Positions 24,426 through 33,321 of a stretch of 64,000 nt of DNA are shown piece by piece. Location of the stretch: the NCBI RefSeq assembly GCF_051668705.1, contig NZ_CP196351.1, positions 1,798,001-1,862,000 of the forward strand, read 5' to 3'. The DNA is from Alterisphingorhabdus sp051668705. GTDB taxonomy: Bacteria > Pseudomonadota > Alphaproteobacteria > Sphingomonadales > Sphingomonadaceae. The notes below the pieces were generated by a model, which saw nothing but the letters and a program-made list of their open reading frames with translations, had not been told where the DNA came from and ran no database searches. Within the stretch, counting starts at the first letter, position 1; every line of letters begins with the position of its first letter. The position numbers were made by a program, and so were the translations under genes.

Positions 24426-24523
24426 ACTGTTAGCGTTTTAATCATGCGGTTAAATTGTGTTGATGCTAGCAGAATTTGCGCTAATGCAGAGACCATAATC
24501 AAAATTGCATTTGGAGTATGTTC

Positions 24524-25492
24524 ATGTCTTTGCCCCCGTTATTTGACAATCTTCGCTTGCCAGTCATCGGATCACCTCTCTTCATCATATCCGGTCCAGA
24601 GCTGGTCATTGCGCAGTGCAAGGCAGGGATTGTTGGATCGTTCCCTGCGTTGAACGCGCGTCCACAATCACTTCTGGATGAGTGGTTGCATCAAATTACC
24701 GAAGAATTGGCGGCTCATAATCGCGATAATCCTGATCGTCCGGCCGCGCCTTTTGCAGTGAATCAGATTGTTCATAAGTCAAATGACCGGTTGGATCAGG
24801 ACATGGCAACTTGTGCAAAATGGCAAGTACCTATGTTGATCACCTCATTGGGAGCCATTGAGGACCTTAACAAGGCCGCTCATAGCTGGGGTGGTATTGT
24901 CATGCACGACGTAATCAATGATCGCTTTGCCCATAAAGCCATTGAGAAAGGCGCTGATGGCCTGATCCCCGTGGCAGCAGGTGCTGGCGGCCATGCCGGG
25001 GTTACTTCACCCTTTGCGCTGATACAGGAAATTCGCGAATGGTTCGATGGCCCTGTTGCTCTGTCCGGTTCAATTGGTAGCGGCGCATCGGTACTGGGCG
25101 CACTCGCAATGGGTGCAGATTTTGGCTATATCGGTTCGGCGTTTATCGCCACTGAAGAGGCCAATGCCGATATGGGCTATAAGCAGGGTATTGTGGACGG
25201 CAAGGCTTCAGACATTGTCTATTCGGATCTGTTCACCGGTGTCAGCGGCAATTATCTGCGCAAATCTATTGAGCAAGCCGGGCTTGATCCAGATAATCTG
25301 CCCGAAGGTGATTATAGCACCATGAACTTCGGTTCCGGCGGCAATACAGAGAAAAAAGCCTGGAAAGATATTTGGGGCAGCGGTCAGGGTATTGGCGCGG
25401 TTAAAGATGTGGTCACTGTTGCCCAGATGGTCGACCGCTTGGAAGAAGAATTTGTGACAGCATTGGAAAGACTCAACAAACGCGCTGGCTGA
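24524..25492 (+). CDS. nitronate monooxygenase (2-nitropropane dioxygenase family)
   Basis: This 322-residue flavoprotein oxidises alkyl nitronates, natural toxins such as propionate-3-nitronate, with FMN. The TIM-barrel signatures are present: VIGSPLFIISGPELVIAQCK near the start, GADGLIPVAAGAGGHAGVTSP (phosphate/FMN loop) and ALSGSIGSGASVLGALAMGADFGYIGSAF at the second phosphate-binding site. I chose the ATG at 24524 because GGAG lies 7 bases before it; an ATG 6 bases upstream overlaps that site. The real substrate in this organism is not known. Confidence 0.92.
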   Translation: MSLPPLFDNLRLPVIGSPLFIISGPELVIAQCKAGIVGSFPALNARPQSLLDEWLHQITEELAAHNRDNPDRPAAPFAVNQIVHKSNDRLDQDMATCAKWQVPMLITSLGAIEDLNKAAHSWGGIVMHDVINDRFAHKAIEKGADGLIPVAAGAGGHAGVTSPFALIQEIREWFDGPVALSGSIGSGASVLGALAMGADFGYIGSAFIATEEANADMGYKQGIVDGKASDIVYSDLFTGVSGNYLRKSIEQAGLDPDNLPEGDYSTMNFGSGGNTEKKAWKDIWGSGQGIGAVKDVVTVAQMVDRLEEEFVTALERLNKRAG

Positions 25493-25517
25493 GTTTGCTC
25501 GGCCAAAAAACCTTCCC

Positions 25518-26030
25518 TCAACATTCAGCAGTTGCCGGCCATAGCCTGTCAATAGCCGCATCCAAATGGCCAAAGTCCATATCGCTATGCAGTGGGTCTC
25601 GCCGGTTCAAAAGCAATGGCCTTGGCCTTTTTGCGTGATTGATCAATGTTTTCCGCAAGGCGCTTTGCATGGTTTTGAGCCGGATGGCCGTTTCAGACGC
25701 TGATAAGGCTGCCGCTGTTCGGCCGATATTGGCCAACCTTTGATGTACTAGTTCAGAATAAAGCGGGTGCGGCCCACGATGCAGCGGCAATCTGGCCATA
25801 GCTGCAATACGTTCCTCTGCGGGGAGCAACAGGCCATTTTCTGCAAAATTGTTGAGCGAAAGATCCGCTTTATCAAACATATCGCGAAATATATTATACC
25901 GTCTGCTGCTGAGCGGAATAAGATGATGTTTTTGAAAGCCGGGCCGATACATTGGTGAGGATGGTTTGTTTATCGCAGAGAAGCCAATATAATGTTTTTG
26001 GCAGCACAGTCTTTGCGGATTGCCAACCAT
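25518..26030 (-). CDS. AHH-type nuclease-like protein
   Basis: The 170-residue product carries the pattern of the AHH branch of HNH/endonuclease VII nucleases. FQKHHLIPL occurs at 32-40 (H35, H36) and HRGPHPLYSELVHQRL at 84-99 (H84, H88, Y91, H96). The canonical Ala/Gly before the HH pair is Lys here. AHH domains are frequent toxin modules of polymorphic toxin systems, but this protein has no N-terminal secretion domain. The start ATG is 7 bases after the stop of the upstream gene, with AAGGG before it, so the two genes are probably cotranscribed. A nuclease function is inferred from the motif. Confidence 0.65.
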   Translation of the reverse strand: MVGNPQRLCCQKHYIGFSAINKPSSPMYRPGFQKHHLIPLSSRRYNIFRDMFDKADLSLNNFAENGLLLPAEERIAAMARLPLHRGPHPLYSELVHQRLANIGRTAAALSASETAIRLKTMQSALRKTLINHAKRPRPLLLNRRDPLHSDMDFGHLDAAIDRLWPATAEC

Positions 26031-26037
26031 TAAACGC

Positions 26038-26781
26038 TCACCCTTTTGCCATTACCGCCTCAACCATAGGTGCTTTGCCCGTCTCTGCATAATGCACAGA
26101 TGGCTCACAAAAGGAAATTATAACATCATCGGCATAGCCCGGTATCGCATCGCCCATCGCAAAGTCACCTTGCATAATAATATCGTTCACCAAGCGAACC
26201 AATATACGCATTGCGATGTTAACCGGTACATCGGGCAAAGCAGTTAGTCGCAATTCATAGCCAGAGAAACGGGATAAACCTTCTGTTTCATAGATATTAT
26301 TGGCAAGATCTATCAATCCGACAAAGCCAAGCACTGGAAAAACGCCGCCATTTACAAATCGCTGAACAACATCATTATAATAATCAAAGCCCATAGCATT
26401 TCGCGAAGCACTCCAGCCTATGGCCTTTGCCTGCAACGCTTTGCCTAATATGCGCCCTGCCTCTGCAAGGGTTTCAAAAACAGGTAGGCTAAAGCGTTGT
26501 TGTGCAACATGCTTACCCAATGAAATACCCAGCCGATTTAACTTTGACAGATCGTGATTGCCGAGAATTTGACGATATATTGCCTCTTTGGGCAACACCG
26601 ACGAACTTTGCGCTGTAAAACCAACATCCAATGATATGGCATTGAAATAGATGCTGCGTTCTTGTTCATCCTGACCAGAGTCATCAACAAACAGCCCAGT
26701 TTCATTGTTAAATTGATCAATTACAGACAGAGCATCGGCTTCAGCAATATCTGTGAAAATGACCAAATCATATTCACGCAT
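26038..26781 (-). CDS. hypothetical protein, possibly DUF4261-related, paired with AHH protein
   Basis: This 247-residue soluble protein starts with MREYDLVIFTDIAEADALSV. I do not recognise it firmly. The C-terminal part (SGYELRLTALPDVPVNIAMRILVRLVND...GDFAMGDAIPG) recalls DUF4261 proteins. The start is uncertain: 26781 has AAGAG about 8 bases upstream, 26787 is another ATG, and a TTG occurs at 26820. It lies directly upstream of the AHH nuclease-like gene on the same strand and may act with it, for instance as its inhibitor. Confidence 0.5.
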   Translation of the reverse strand: MREYDLVIFTDIAEADALSVIDQFNNETGLFVDDSGQDEQERSIYFNAISLDVGFTAQSSSVLPKEAIYRQILGNHDLSKLNRLGISLGKHVAQQRFSLPVFETLAEAGRILGKALQAKAIGWSASRNAMGFDYYNDVVQRFVNGGVFPVLGFVGLIDLANNIYETEGLSRFSGYELRLTALPDVPVNIAMRILVRLVNDIIMQGDFAMGDAIPGYADDVIISFCEPSVHYAETGKAPMVEAVMAKG

Positions 26782-26982
26782 ATCCATAGCTCTTGAATTT
26801 ACGGCCTTGTTTGCTCTCAATTTTCAGTTTTAACCCCACAAGCGTGACCAGACTCTCATTCCTGTAACGACCATATCATGGGCATAATAATCAGTTTTTC
26901 AGCAATTATCAGCCATAGTGATGTAATGTGTAGCAAAATGGATCAAATTCTTGTGACCTCAGCACATTCCCACAGAGTCAGG

Positions 26983-28932
26983 CTATATTTCTACCTGACT
27001 ACCTAGCTCCACCACGCGGTTGCTGGGCAGCCTGAAAAATTCCATCGGGCGTGCGGCGTTGCGCAACATCCATGCAAAAACCTTCTCACGCCAAACCGGC
27101 ATTTTGGGTTTATCCGAAATCAGCAAAGTTTGCCGCGAGAGGAAGAAGCTCGTCTCCATCATATCAAATGGCAAACCGCAATTATCGACATGCTTCAAAG
27201 CTTCTGGAATGTCGGTTTCCTGCATGAACCCGAAATGCAATATCAGCCTGAAGAATCCGTCACCCAAATCTGTCAACTCACAGCGTGTGTCAGGGGCGAT
27301 ATAGGGCACTTCTTCAATCTGTGCTGTCAAGACGACAACGCGCTCATGAATCACCTTATTATGCTTCATATTATGCAGCAGTGCCGGCGGAACCCCATGC
27401 GGGTTAGTCACCATGAAGATCGCCGTACCCGGTACACGTTTGAGACTGTTTTTGGGTGATTTGGCAAACACCTCTAGCGGCAAGACGCCATTGTCCATGC
27501 TCTGCCGCATGATCTTGCGGCCACGCGCCCATGTCGTCAACAAAGTAAAGGCAATCGCACCGACCAGAAGCGGGAACCAGCCGCCATCTGGTACCTTGGT
27601 CAAATTGGCCGCGAAATAAGCACCATCAACAACAAAGAAGACAATGATCAGCGGGATTGCCTGCCATGGCTTCCATTTCCACACGGTCAACAGCAAGACT
27701 GCGAGGAGACAGGTATCAATGGTCATCGCGCCTGTCACTGCGATGCCATAAGCAGAGGCCAAATTACTGGAATCACGGAAAGTCAGCACCAGTATCAAAA
27801 CAGCCACCATCAAAGTCCAGTTGATGGCAGGAATATAAATCTGTCCAGCCTCAGAAGCGCTGGTATGCTTGATGGAAAGACGCGGGACGAAACCCAGTTG
27901 GATAGCCTGATGAGTAATCGAGAAAGCGCCAGTAATAACCGCCTGACTGGCGATAAAGGTCGCGACTGTGGCCAACAGCACCAAAGGCAGACGCAGCATC
28001 TCTGGTGCCAAAAGGAAAAACGGGCTTTTGATAAATTCGCTCGCCTCTGCATTGCTCAAGCTGTCTAGCATGGCCGCTTGCCCAAAATAATTGAGAAGCA
28101 GCGCTGGCATCACAAATCCAAACCAAGACAGGCGCATCGGTCCGCGCCCAAAATGGCCGATATCAGCATAAAGTGCTTCCGAACCCGTTACAGCCAACAC
28201 CACAGAGCCTAGCGCCAAAAAGGCCTGCCAACCATCGGTAAGGAAGAATTGCACAGCATACCAAGGGTTGAGCGCAAGCAATATTTGCGGATTGCCGAAA
28301 ATTTGAATGGTGCCCAGTGTTGCGATAACGACAAAATAGACAATCATTATCGGCGCAAACAAAATGCTGATCTTGTTCGTACCACGCGATTGTAGGACAA
28401 ATAGAAAGACCAGAAGCGCAAGAGCAATAGGCAAAACCAGTGGCTGAAAGCCAGCGTTTACGATTGTTAAGCCCTCAACAGCAGACAGCACCGAAATGGC
28501 CGGCGTAATCATGCTGTCGCCATAGAATAAAGAGGTTGCAAAAACGCCCAGCAATATAATCAGTGCGCCATAGCGGTTTCTGCTGACACTGCGTGAAATA
28601 AGGGCGACCAAAGCAAGGCTGCCCCCCTCTCCCTTATTATCAGCACGCATCAAAATGGTGACATATTGAATGGCCACAACCAATGTCATTGACCAGAAGA
28701 TCAAACTCACCACGCCATATATATGCAGCTTATCCAGCGCCAATTGGTGCGCACCGACAAATGTCTCACGAAAAGCGTAAAGCGGGCTGGTGCCGATATC
28801 GCCAAAAACAATGCCAACTGCGCCCAAAGCCAGTTTCACAACTGCTTTGTCGTGATCACTCATCTTGCCGGGATTTTGGCTGACGCCATCACCCTCAGGC
28901 TCTTGCCCGGATTTGGTGTTATCATCCGCCAT
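26983..28932 (-). CDS. kup: potassium uptake protein Kup
   Basis: Kup is a KUP/HAK/KT family K+ transporter of the inner membrane that works by H+ symport. The 649-residue protein begins with a hydrophilic tail, then ALGAVGIVFGDIGTSPLYAFRETF (the GDxGTSPLY family signature at about 38-50). About 12 membrane helices follow, up to residue 460, and a cytoplasmic C-terminal domain. Other hallmarks are NKGEGGSLALVALI and GYGDSMITPAISVLSAVEG-like FYGDSMITPAISVLSAVEG. It appears monocistronic, with about 160 to 185 bases free on either side. Confidence 0.96.
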   Translation of the reverse strand: MADDNTKSGQEPEGDGVSQNPGKMSDHDKAVVKLALGAVGIVFGDIGTSPLYAFRETFVGAHQLALDKLHIYGVVSLIFWSMTLVVAIQYVTILMRADNKGEGGSLALVALISRSVSRNRYGALIILLGVFATSLFYGDSMITPAISVLSAVEGLTIVNAGFQPLVLPIALALLVFLFVLQSRGTNKISILFAPIMIVYFVVIATLGTIQIFGNPQILLALNPWYAVQFFLTDGWQAFLALGSVVLAVTGSEALYADIGHFGRGPMRLSWFGFVMPALLLNYFGQAAMLDSLSNAEASEFIKSPFFLLAPEMLRLPLVLLATVATFIASQAVITGAFSITHQAIQLGFVPRLSIKHTSASEAGQIYIPAINWTLMVAVLILVLTFRDSSNLASAYGIAVTGAMTIDTCLLAVLLLTVWKWKPWQAIPLIIVFFVVDGAYFAANLTKVPDGGWFPLLVGAIAFTLLTTWARGRKIMRQSMDNGVLPLEVFAKSPKNSLKRVPGTAIFMVTNPHGVPPALLHNMKHNKVIHERVVVLTAQIEEVPYIAPDTRCELTDLGDGFFRLILHFGFMQETDIPEALKHVDNCGLPFDMMETSFFLSRQTLLISDKPKMPVWREKVFAWMLRNAARPMEFFRLPSNRVVELGSQVEI

Positions 28933-29117
28933 GAATTATCGGCCTAGCCGTTGCATCCGGTCAAGAAAGAGAAATAGCGGTGCATAGCCGTTCCAAATAA
29001 CTGCGCCTGTATGTGGCGCTTTCGGCGCGAATTATCACGGTGCGGCTGGCAAGGCAAGGTGCGCGCATATTGACCGAACCTTCCTTTATTATAGCTTATT
29101 TTACAACGGCTTGCAGG

Positions 29118-29795
29118 TTATTGTTCGGTTTGCGGCAGGGGTGTTTGGTTTGGTGAAGATGTAGGTTCTGCGCTTTGCACGCCCAACGCAGCATCGAGTC
29201 GCGCCAATCTCTCTTCAAGATCGGGCCGCCATGGTGCGTCTTGCGTGCTGCGATCAAGCAATTCCTGCCATATGGCCCGCGCATCATCCAAACGGCCTGA
29301 TTGCGCCAATGACAATCCCATAAAAAAGGGCGGGCCGGGGTGCTCTGGCGAAACATTGGCCGCTTCTTGAAAGGCAAATGTTGCAGCGGGAGATATAAAA
29401 CCATCCCCGTGCCCGACAAGGGCGTTGCCGAGCGCCAACCACAGATCAACATCTTTGGGGTTTTCCCGAACCGCGTTGCGCAGCAATGCCGCGGCATTGG
29501 CGAATTTGCCCTGACGGCTTTGTGCATCGGCAATGACCAGCCAGTCGCGGCTTCCACTAAACTTATTTCCCATGGCCTGGCGCAAAGCAATTGCTTCGTC
29601 ATTCGGATTGGCAATGGCAGCGGCGTTCTCCTTTGGCGCGCCTTTTTGCGCAGGCTCCCCCTGCCAAGCATAGCCCGCCAGCCCGATACAAAATGCAGCA
29701 GCCAGCAATTCGATGCCGCCGCGCTTGGGCCGTGCTAACAGGAATGTGCCAGCAATCGCCAGTCCCACGAAAATGATAATGACGAGAAAGACCAT
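29118..29795 (-). CDS. cytochrome c biogenesis TPR protein (CcmI/CycH-like)
   Basis: This 225-residue protein has two N-terminal membrane segments (about 1-20 and 28-44) followed by a TPR region (DWLVIADAQSRQGKFANAAALLRNAVRENPKDVDLWLALGNALVGHGDG...). CcmI/CycH holds apocytochrome c for haem ligation. It is shorter than E. coli CcmH-C or rhizobial CycH (usually about 350-400 residues). Its start overlaps the ccmH stop (TGATG), placing it at the end of the ccm operon. Confidence 0.8.
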   Translation of the reverse strand: MVFLVIIIFVGLAIAGTFLLARPKRGGIELLAAAFCIGLAGYAWQGEPAQKGAPKENAAAIANPNDEAIALRQAMGNKFSGSRDWLVIADAQSRQGKFANAAALLRNAVRENPKDVDLWLALGNALVGHGDGFISPAATFAFQEAANVSPEHPGPPFFMGLSLAQSGRLDDARAIWQELLDRSTQDAPWRPDLEERLARLDAALGVQSAEPTSSPNQTPLPQTEQ

Positions 29796-30214
29796 CAGTC
29801 CTCAACCTTTCGCACAAAGCGCCCACGCAGCAGGAAAAGGGCCAAAGCAATTATGACCAAAGGAAAAGCCCAAAGTGGCCATGTTATAGGTTTGACTGTT
29901 GGTTCATAAGAAACCCAATCGCCATAACGGGCAATCATCCATTGCCGGATCGATTCAGGGTCTTCACCAGCAGCGATGCGCGTGCGAACCTGATGGCGCA
30001 TATCACCCGCCAGTGAAGCATCAGAATCAGCGATGGATTGGCTTTGGCACGTCACGCAGCGCAATGTCAGCATAAGATCGGCTGCTAGCGCTTCTTGCTC
30101 TGGGTCTGCCAATTGCTGATTGGCATAAGGCGCATCTGGCAATCTGCTCTGTGCATAAATAGACTGCGTCAACATCGCAGCCAATGCAAAGACTATGATA
30201 AGCACAGATCGCAT
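29795..30214 (-). CDS. ccmH: cytochrome c maturation protein CcmH (CycL)
   Basis: This 139-residue protein has a signal anchor (about 1-20), the redox motif RCVTCQSQSIADS with CxxC, the MRHQVRTRIAAGEDPESIRQWMIARYGDWVSY segment, and a C-terminal membrane helix. CcmH reduces apocytochrome thiols before haem attachment. The ATG at 30214 has GGAGG 7 bases upstream; a GTG three bases earlier is the other candidate. It overlaps the end of ccmG. Confidence 0.93.
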   Translation of the reverse strand: MRSVLIIVFALAAMLTQSIYAQSRLPDAPYANQQLADPEQEALAADLMLTLRCVTCQSQSIADSDASLAGDMRHQVRTRIAAGEDPESIRQWMIARYGDWVSYEPTVKPITWPLWAFPLVIIALALFLLRGRFVRKVED

Positions 30215-30768
30215 CACCGTGCCTCCTCCAATTTGGCAAGCAAAACCGGGATTGTATCACTGCGAATATCGCCAATATGCTGATAAACTATTTTGCCTTT
30301 CCCATCGATCACGAACGTCTCTGGCACACCTGAAGAACCAAGGTTTAATTGCAGTGCACTTATACGATCAGATGCGATACGTTCATAAGGATTGCCATTA
30401 CGCGCCAGGAAGCGGTTAATATCGGGGCTGCTATCACGAATAGCGACACCATAGATTTTCGCGCCTCTGGCTTTCAACGTTTCCAGATGCGGAGCCTCAG
30501 CAATGCACGGCACGCACCAGCTTGCAAAAATATTCAGCAATTTGGGCTGTCCATCAGCAAAATCACTACGGGTAAGGCCCGGCTGTCCGTCAAAAGCGGC
30601 TGGCAAGTCGAACTGCGGCAAATCCAAACCGACCAGCTTTGATGTGATAACGCGTTCAGATGGGTTGGACAGGCTGTAAGCGGCTATAGCCAGAATCGCG
30701 ACAACAAGGATTAACGGCAGCCAAAGCGCCAAACGAAAGCCAGATTTTCCTGGATTTTCTGTCATCAT
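30214..30768 (-). CDS. ccmG: thiol:disulfide oxidoreductase CcmG/DsbE
   Basis: CcmG is a membrane-anchored, periplasm-facing thioredoxin-like protein that reduces apocytochrome c or CcmH. The 184-residue protein has an anchor (LWLPLILVVAILAIAAYSL), then the thioredoxin fold with FASWCVPCIAEAPHLE, which carries the WCxPC site, and the GVPETFVIDGKGKIVYQHIG strand with cis-Pro. Three tandem start codons occur (GTG 30771, ATG 30768, ATG 30765); I chose 30768. It lies between ccmF and ccmH. Confidence 0.94.
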   Translation of the reverse strand: MMTENPGKSGFRLALWLPLILVVAILAIAAYSLSNPSERVITSKLVGLDLPQFDLPAAFDGQPGLTRSDFADGQPKLLNIFASWCVPCIAEAPHLETLKARGAKIYGVAIRDSSPDINRFLARNGNPYERIASDRISALQLNLGSSGVPETFVIDGKGKIVYQHIGDIRSDTIPVLLAKLEEAR

Positions 30769-30782
30769 CACCGTCCTGACAA

Positions 30783-32735
30783 TTACGCCATCGCCGGATC
30801 GGCGGAACCATGTTCAGCCTTAACTGGCCTGCGTCTGACCTGAACCAGTCTGCCGATCAAGGATAATAAGCCGCCAAAACCGATCAAAAGACCGCCAAGC
30901 CATATGAAATGCACAAAAGGTTTCCACCAAAGGCGCAATTGCCAGCGTCCATCTGCCGCCTGCTCCCCAAGCACAGCATAAAGCTGGCCGCCAAACCATT
31001 GAGTATGCAAAGCAGCTTCGCTGGTATTGGTAAAAGGTTTAACAAAGTTGCGTGATTGCGGCTCAAGCATAACCACCTTATCGCCCGATTTTGCACTTAC
31101 ACGTGCCGCAAGTGCTGTCCAATTAGGGCCAGCCACCGGCTCAATACCCTCAAGCGTTACCGTCCAGCCAGCAACCTCATGACTTTCTCCAACTTGCGAT
31201 GCCACTAGGCGTTCTGTCGTAAAGGCGGACTCTGTGGCCATTCCAGCAAGACTGACCGCCACACCCAGATGTGCCAAGACCATGCCATAGGTGGGCAATG
31301 GGGTGCGGCGCAGATTGCGTTTCCATAAGGGGTAAAGGCTGGCAATCGCCAACCCTGCAGCCAAGATCAGACCAATTGATGGCAATAGGCCAGCATCAGG
31401 CGCGAATATAACCAGCGCTAGCAGTGCCAAAGCCGCCGTCATTGCAGATATGGCCATGGCAGTGGTCACGCGCTGCAAACTGTCTTTACGCCAACGCAGC
31501 ATTGGCCCAACCGCCATAACAATCAGCATAGGCACAAAAAAGATCGCAGAAACCGGATTGAAATAGGGTGGACCGACAGAAACCTGCTCGCCCATCGCTT
31601 CTGTGACCAAGGGATATAAGGTGCCCATCAAGACAATGGCTAACAAAGCCATCAGCAAGACATTATTGGCAACCAGTGCGGTTTCACGGCTGACAATCTG
31701 AAATTTCGCACCCTCGGTCACGGTGTTTGCCCGCAAACCAAATAATGCCATTGCGCCGCCAATATAGACTGCCAGCAAAATCAGAATGAATGTGCCGCGT
31801 TCAGGGTCGACCGCAAAAGCGTGAACACTGGTCAAAATGCCGGACCGTACCAAGAATGTACCGACCATCGACATGGAAAATGCCACAACGGCCAGCATGA
31901 CTGTCCAAGCCTTCAAAGCGCCGCGCGATGCCAGCACAGTGACCGAATGCAGCAATGCCGTCGCTGCCAGCCACGGCATTAAAGAGGCATTCTCAACCGG
32001 GTCCCAGAACCACCAGCCGCCCCAGCCCAGTTCATAATAGGCCCAATAGCTGCCAGCAGTAATACCCAGTGTCAGGAAAATCCATGCACCCAATACCCAT
32101 GGCCGCATGGCCCGCGCAAAGGCTGGCCCAACCTCACGAGTTATCAACGCGCCCACAGCGAATGAGAAAGCGATAGAAAGACCAACATAGCCAAAATACA
32201 GCGTGGGCGGATGGAAGGACAGGCCCGGATCTTGCAAAAGCGGGTTCAAACCATTGCCTTCTAAAGGCACAGGTGACAGCCGTTCAAACGGATTAGACGA
32301 TAGGAGGATGAATGCATAAAACCCAATGCTGACAAAGGCCTGGCCCGCCAATGTTGCAATCATCATGCGCTCGCTAATGCGCTTTTCCAGCAATGCCACT
32401 AAGGCACCCGATGCGGCCATGATGGATACCCATAGCAACATAGAACCTTCATGATTGCCCCAACTGCCGGCAAATTTATACAGCATGGGCTTTAATGAAT
32501 GGCTGTGCGTCGCGACCAGTTTTACCGACAGGTCGGTCACCATGAAAAGCCAGATCAAACATATAAAGGACAGGCTGACCAGCAGCCCCTGCAATATCGC
32601 TGTCGGGCGAATAGCGCTGGCATAAGCCGCCCCTTGCCCGTCACCATTGCGAAGCGCCAAAACGCCCATGAAAAGCTGACCAATAGCTAGCGCTCCAGCC
32701 AGCCAAAGAAACGCCAGACCGATTTCTGCAATCAT
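30783..32735 (-). CDS. ccmF: cytochrome c haem lyase subunit CcmF
   Basis: CcmF is the large membrane subunit of the System I haem ligase. The 650-residue protein has about 15 membrane helices, the tryptophan-rich haem-binding motif GWGGWWFWDPVENASLMPW, the SWGNHEGSMLLWVSIM segment and conserved His residues in periplasmic loops (SFHPPTLYFGYVG). Its length is normal. The start overlaps the ccmE stop by four bases. It is in the middle of the operon ccmC-D-E-F-G-H-cycH. Confidence 0.96.
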   Translation of the reverse strand: MIAEIGLAFLWLAGALAIGQLFMGVLALRNGDGQGAAYASAIRPTAILQGLLVSLSFICLIWLFMVTDLSVKLVATHSHSLKPMLYKFAGSWGNHEGSMLLWVSIMAASGALVALLEKRISERMMIATLAGQAFVSIGFYAFILLSSNPFERLSPVPLEGNGLNPLLQDPGLSFHPPTLYFGYVGLSIAFSFAVGALITREVGPAFARAMRPWVLGAWIFLTLGITAGSYWAYYELGWGGWWFWDPVENASLMPWLAATALLHSVTVLASRGALKAWTVMLAVVAFSMSMVGTFLVRSGILTSVHAFAVDPERGTFILILLAVYIGGAMALFGLRANTVTEGAKFQIVSRETALVANNVLLMALLAIVLMGTLYPLVTEAMGEQVSVGPPYFNPVSAIFFVPMLIVMAVGPMLRWRKDSLQRVTTAMAISAMTAALALLALVIFAPDAGLLPSIGLILAAGLAIASLYPLWKRNLRRTPLPTYGMVLAHLGVAVSLAGMATESAFTTERLVASQVGESHEVAGWTVTLEGIEPVAGPNWTALAARVSAKSGDKVVMLEPQSRNFVKPFTNTSEAALHTQWFGGQLYAVLGEQAADGRWQLRLWWKPFVHFIWLGGLLIGFGGLLSLIGRLVQVRRRPVKAEHGSADPAMA

Positions 32736-33196
32736 TGGCCGCCACGCATTGATGACTTGCTGGTGCTGTTTTCAATCGCCGTTTTGTCAATCCCGTCCAA
32801 TTCGCGCGGCATATAATTTTCATCATGCTTAGCCAGCAGATTATCAGCAACAAAGACACCGTCTGCATTTAACCGGCCTTCCGCAACCACGCCTGATCCT
32901 TCAACAAAAAGATCGGGAGTAATGCCGCGATAACTGACCGGCACTATGGCTTCTCCATCGCCTACCAGAAAGTTGACGGTGATGCCGTCATTGGCGGTTT
33001 TGATGGAATCAAGCTGAACCATTCCGCCCAAACGGATGGCACGGTCAACTTCAACGTTTTTTTCAGTGAGTTCAGACGGCGTATAAAAATATGATGCCTG
33101 ATTACGCAGGGCATATATTGCCAGCAATGATGCAGCGACCAATATAATGACAGCGCCCATAATCAGGATCAACCGTTGGTGTTTGGCCTTCATCAT
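32732..33196 (-). CDS. ccmE: cytochrome c-type biogenesis haem chaperone CcmE
   Basis: CcmE carries haem covalently from CcmABCD to CcmF. The 154-residue protein has an N-terminal anchor (about 9-30), a beta-barrel domain and the haem-binding motif LAKHDENYMP with H124 and Y128, the System I-type HxxxY. Two tandem ATG codons (33196, 33193) overlap the ccmD stop codon, so the genes are translationally coupled. Confidence 0.95.
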   Translation of the reverse strand: MMKAKHQRLILIMGAVIILVAASLLAIYALRNQASYFYTPSELTEKNVEVDRAIRLGGMVQLDSIKTANDGITVNFLVGDGEAIVPVSYRGITPDLFVEGSGVVAEGRLNADGVFVADNLLAKHDENYMPRELDGIDKTAIENSTSKSSMRGGQ

Positions 33197-33321
33197 TTGC
33201 GCCGTGTCTCCTCAAGCCTTTGCTCTGCACGGCGCATGGCCGATAGGCAATAGGCGGTCAAAAATATTGTGCCGCTCACACCCAGTGCATAAGCTGCGAT
33301 GACAAAATCCATCTGGTTCAT
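33193..33321 (-). CDS. ccmD: haem exporter protein CcmD
   Basis: This is a short frame of 42 residues between ccmC and ccmE, starting inside the end of ccmC (ATGA overlap) and ending in the ccmE start. The product is one membrane helix with a cytoplasmic charged tail: FVIAAYALGVSGTIFLTAYC followed by RRAEQRLEETRRK. This is the classical CcmD layout, which stabilises the CcmC-CcmE-haem complex. Only position and topology identify it. Confidence 0.9.
   Translation of the reverse strand: MNQMDFVIAAYALGVSGTIFLTAYCLSAMRRAEQRLEETRRK

Noticed and set aside
29096..29671. 191-residue minus-strand frame overlapping the CcmI-like gene.
   Set aside because: It is out of frame with the operon-coupled start at 29795 and has no TPR or membrane features.
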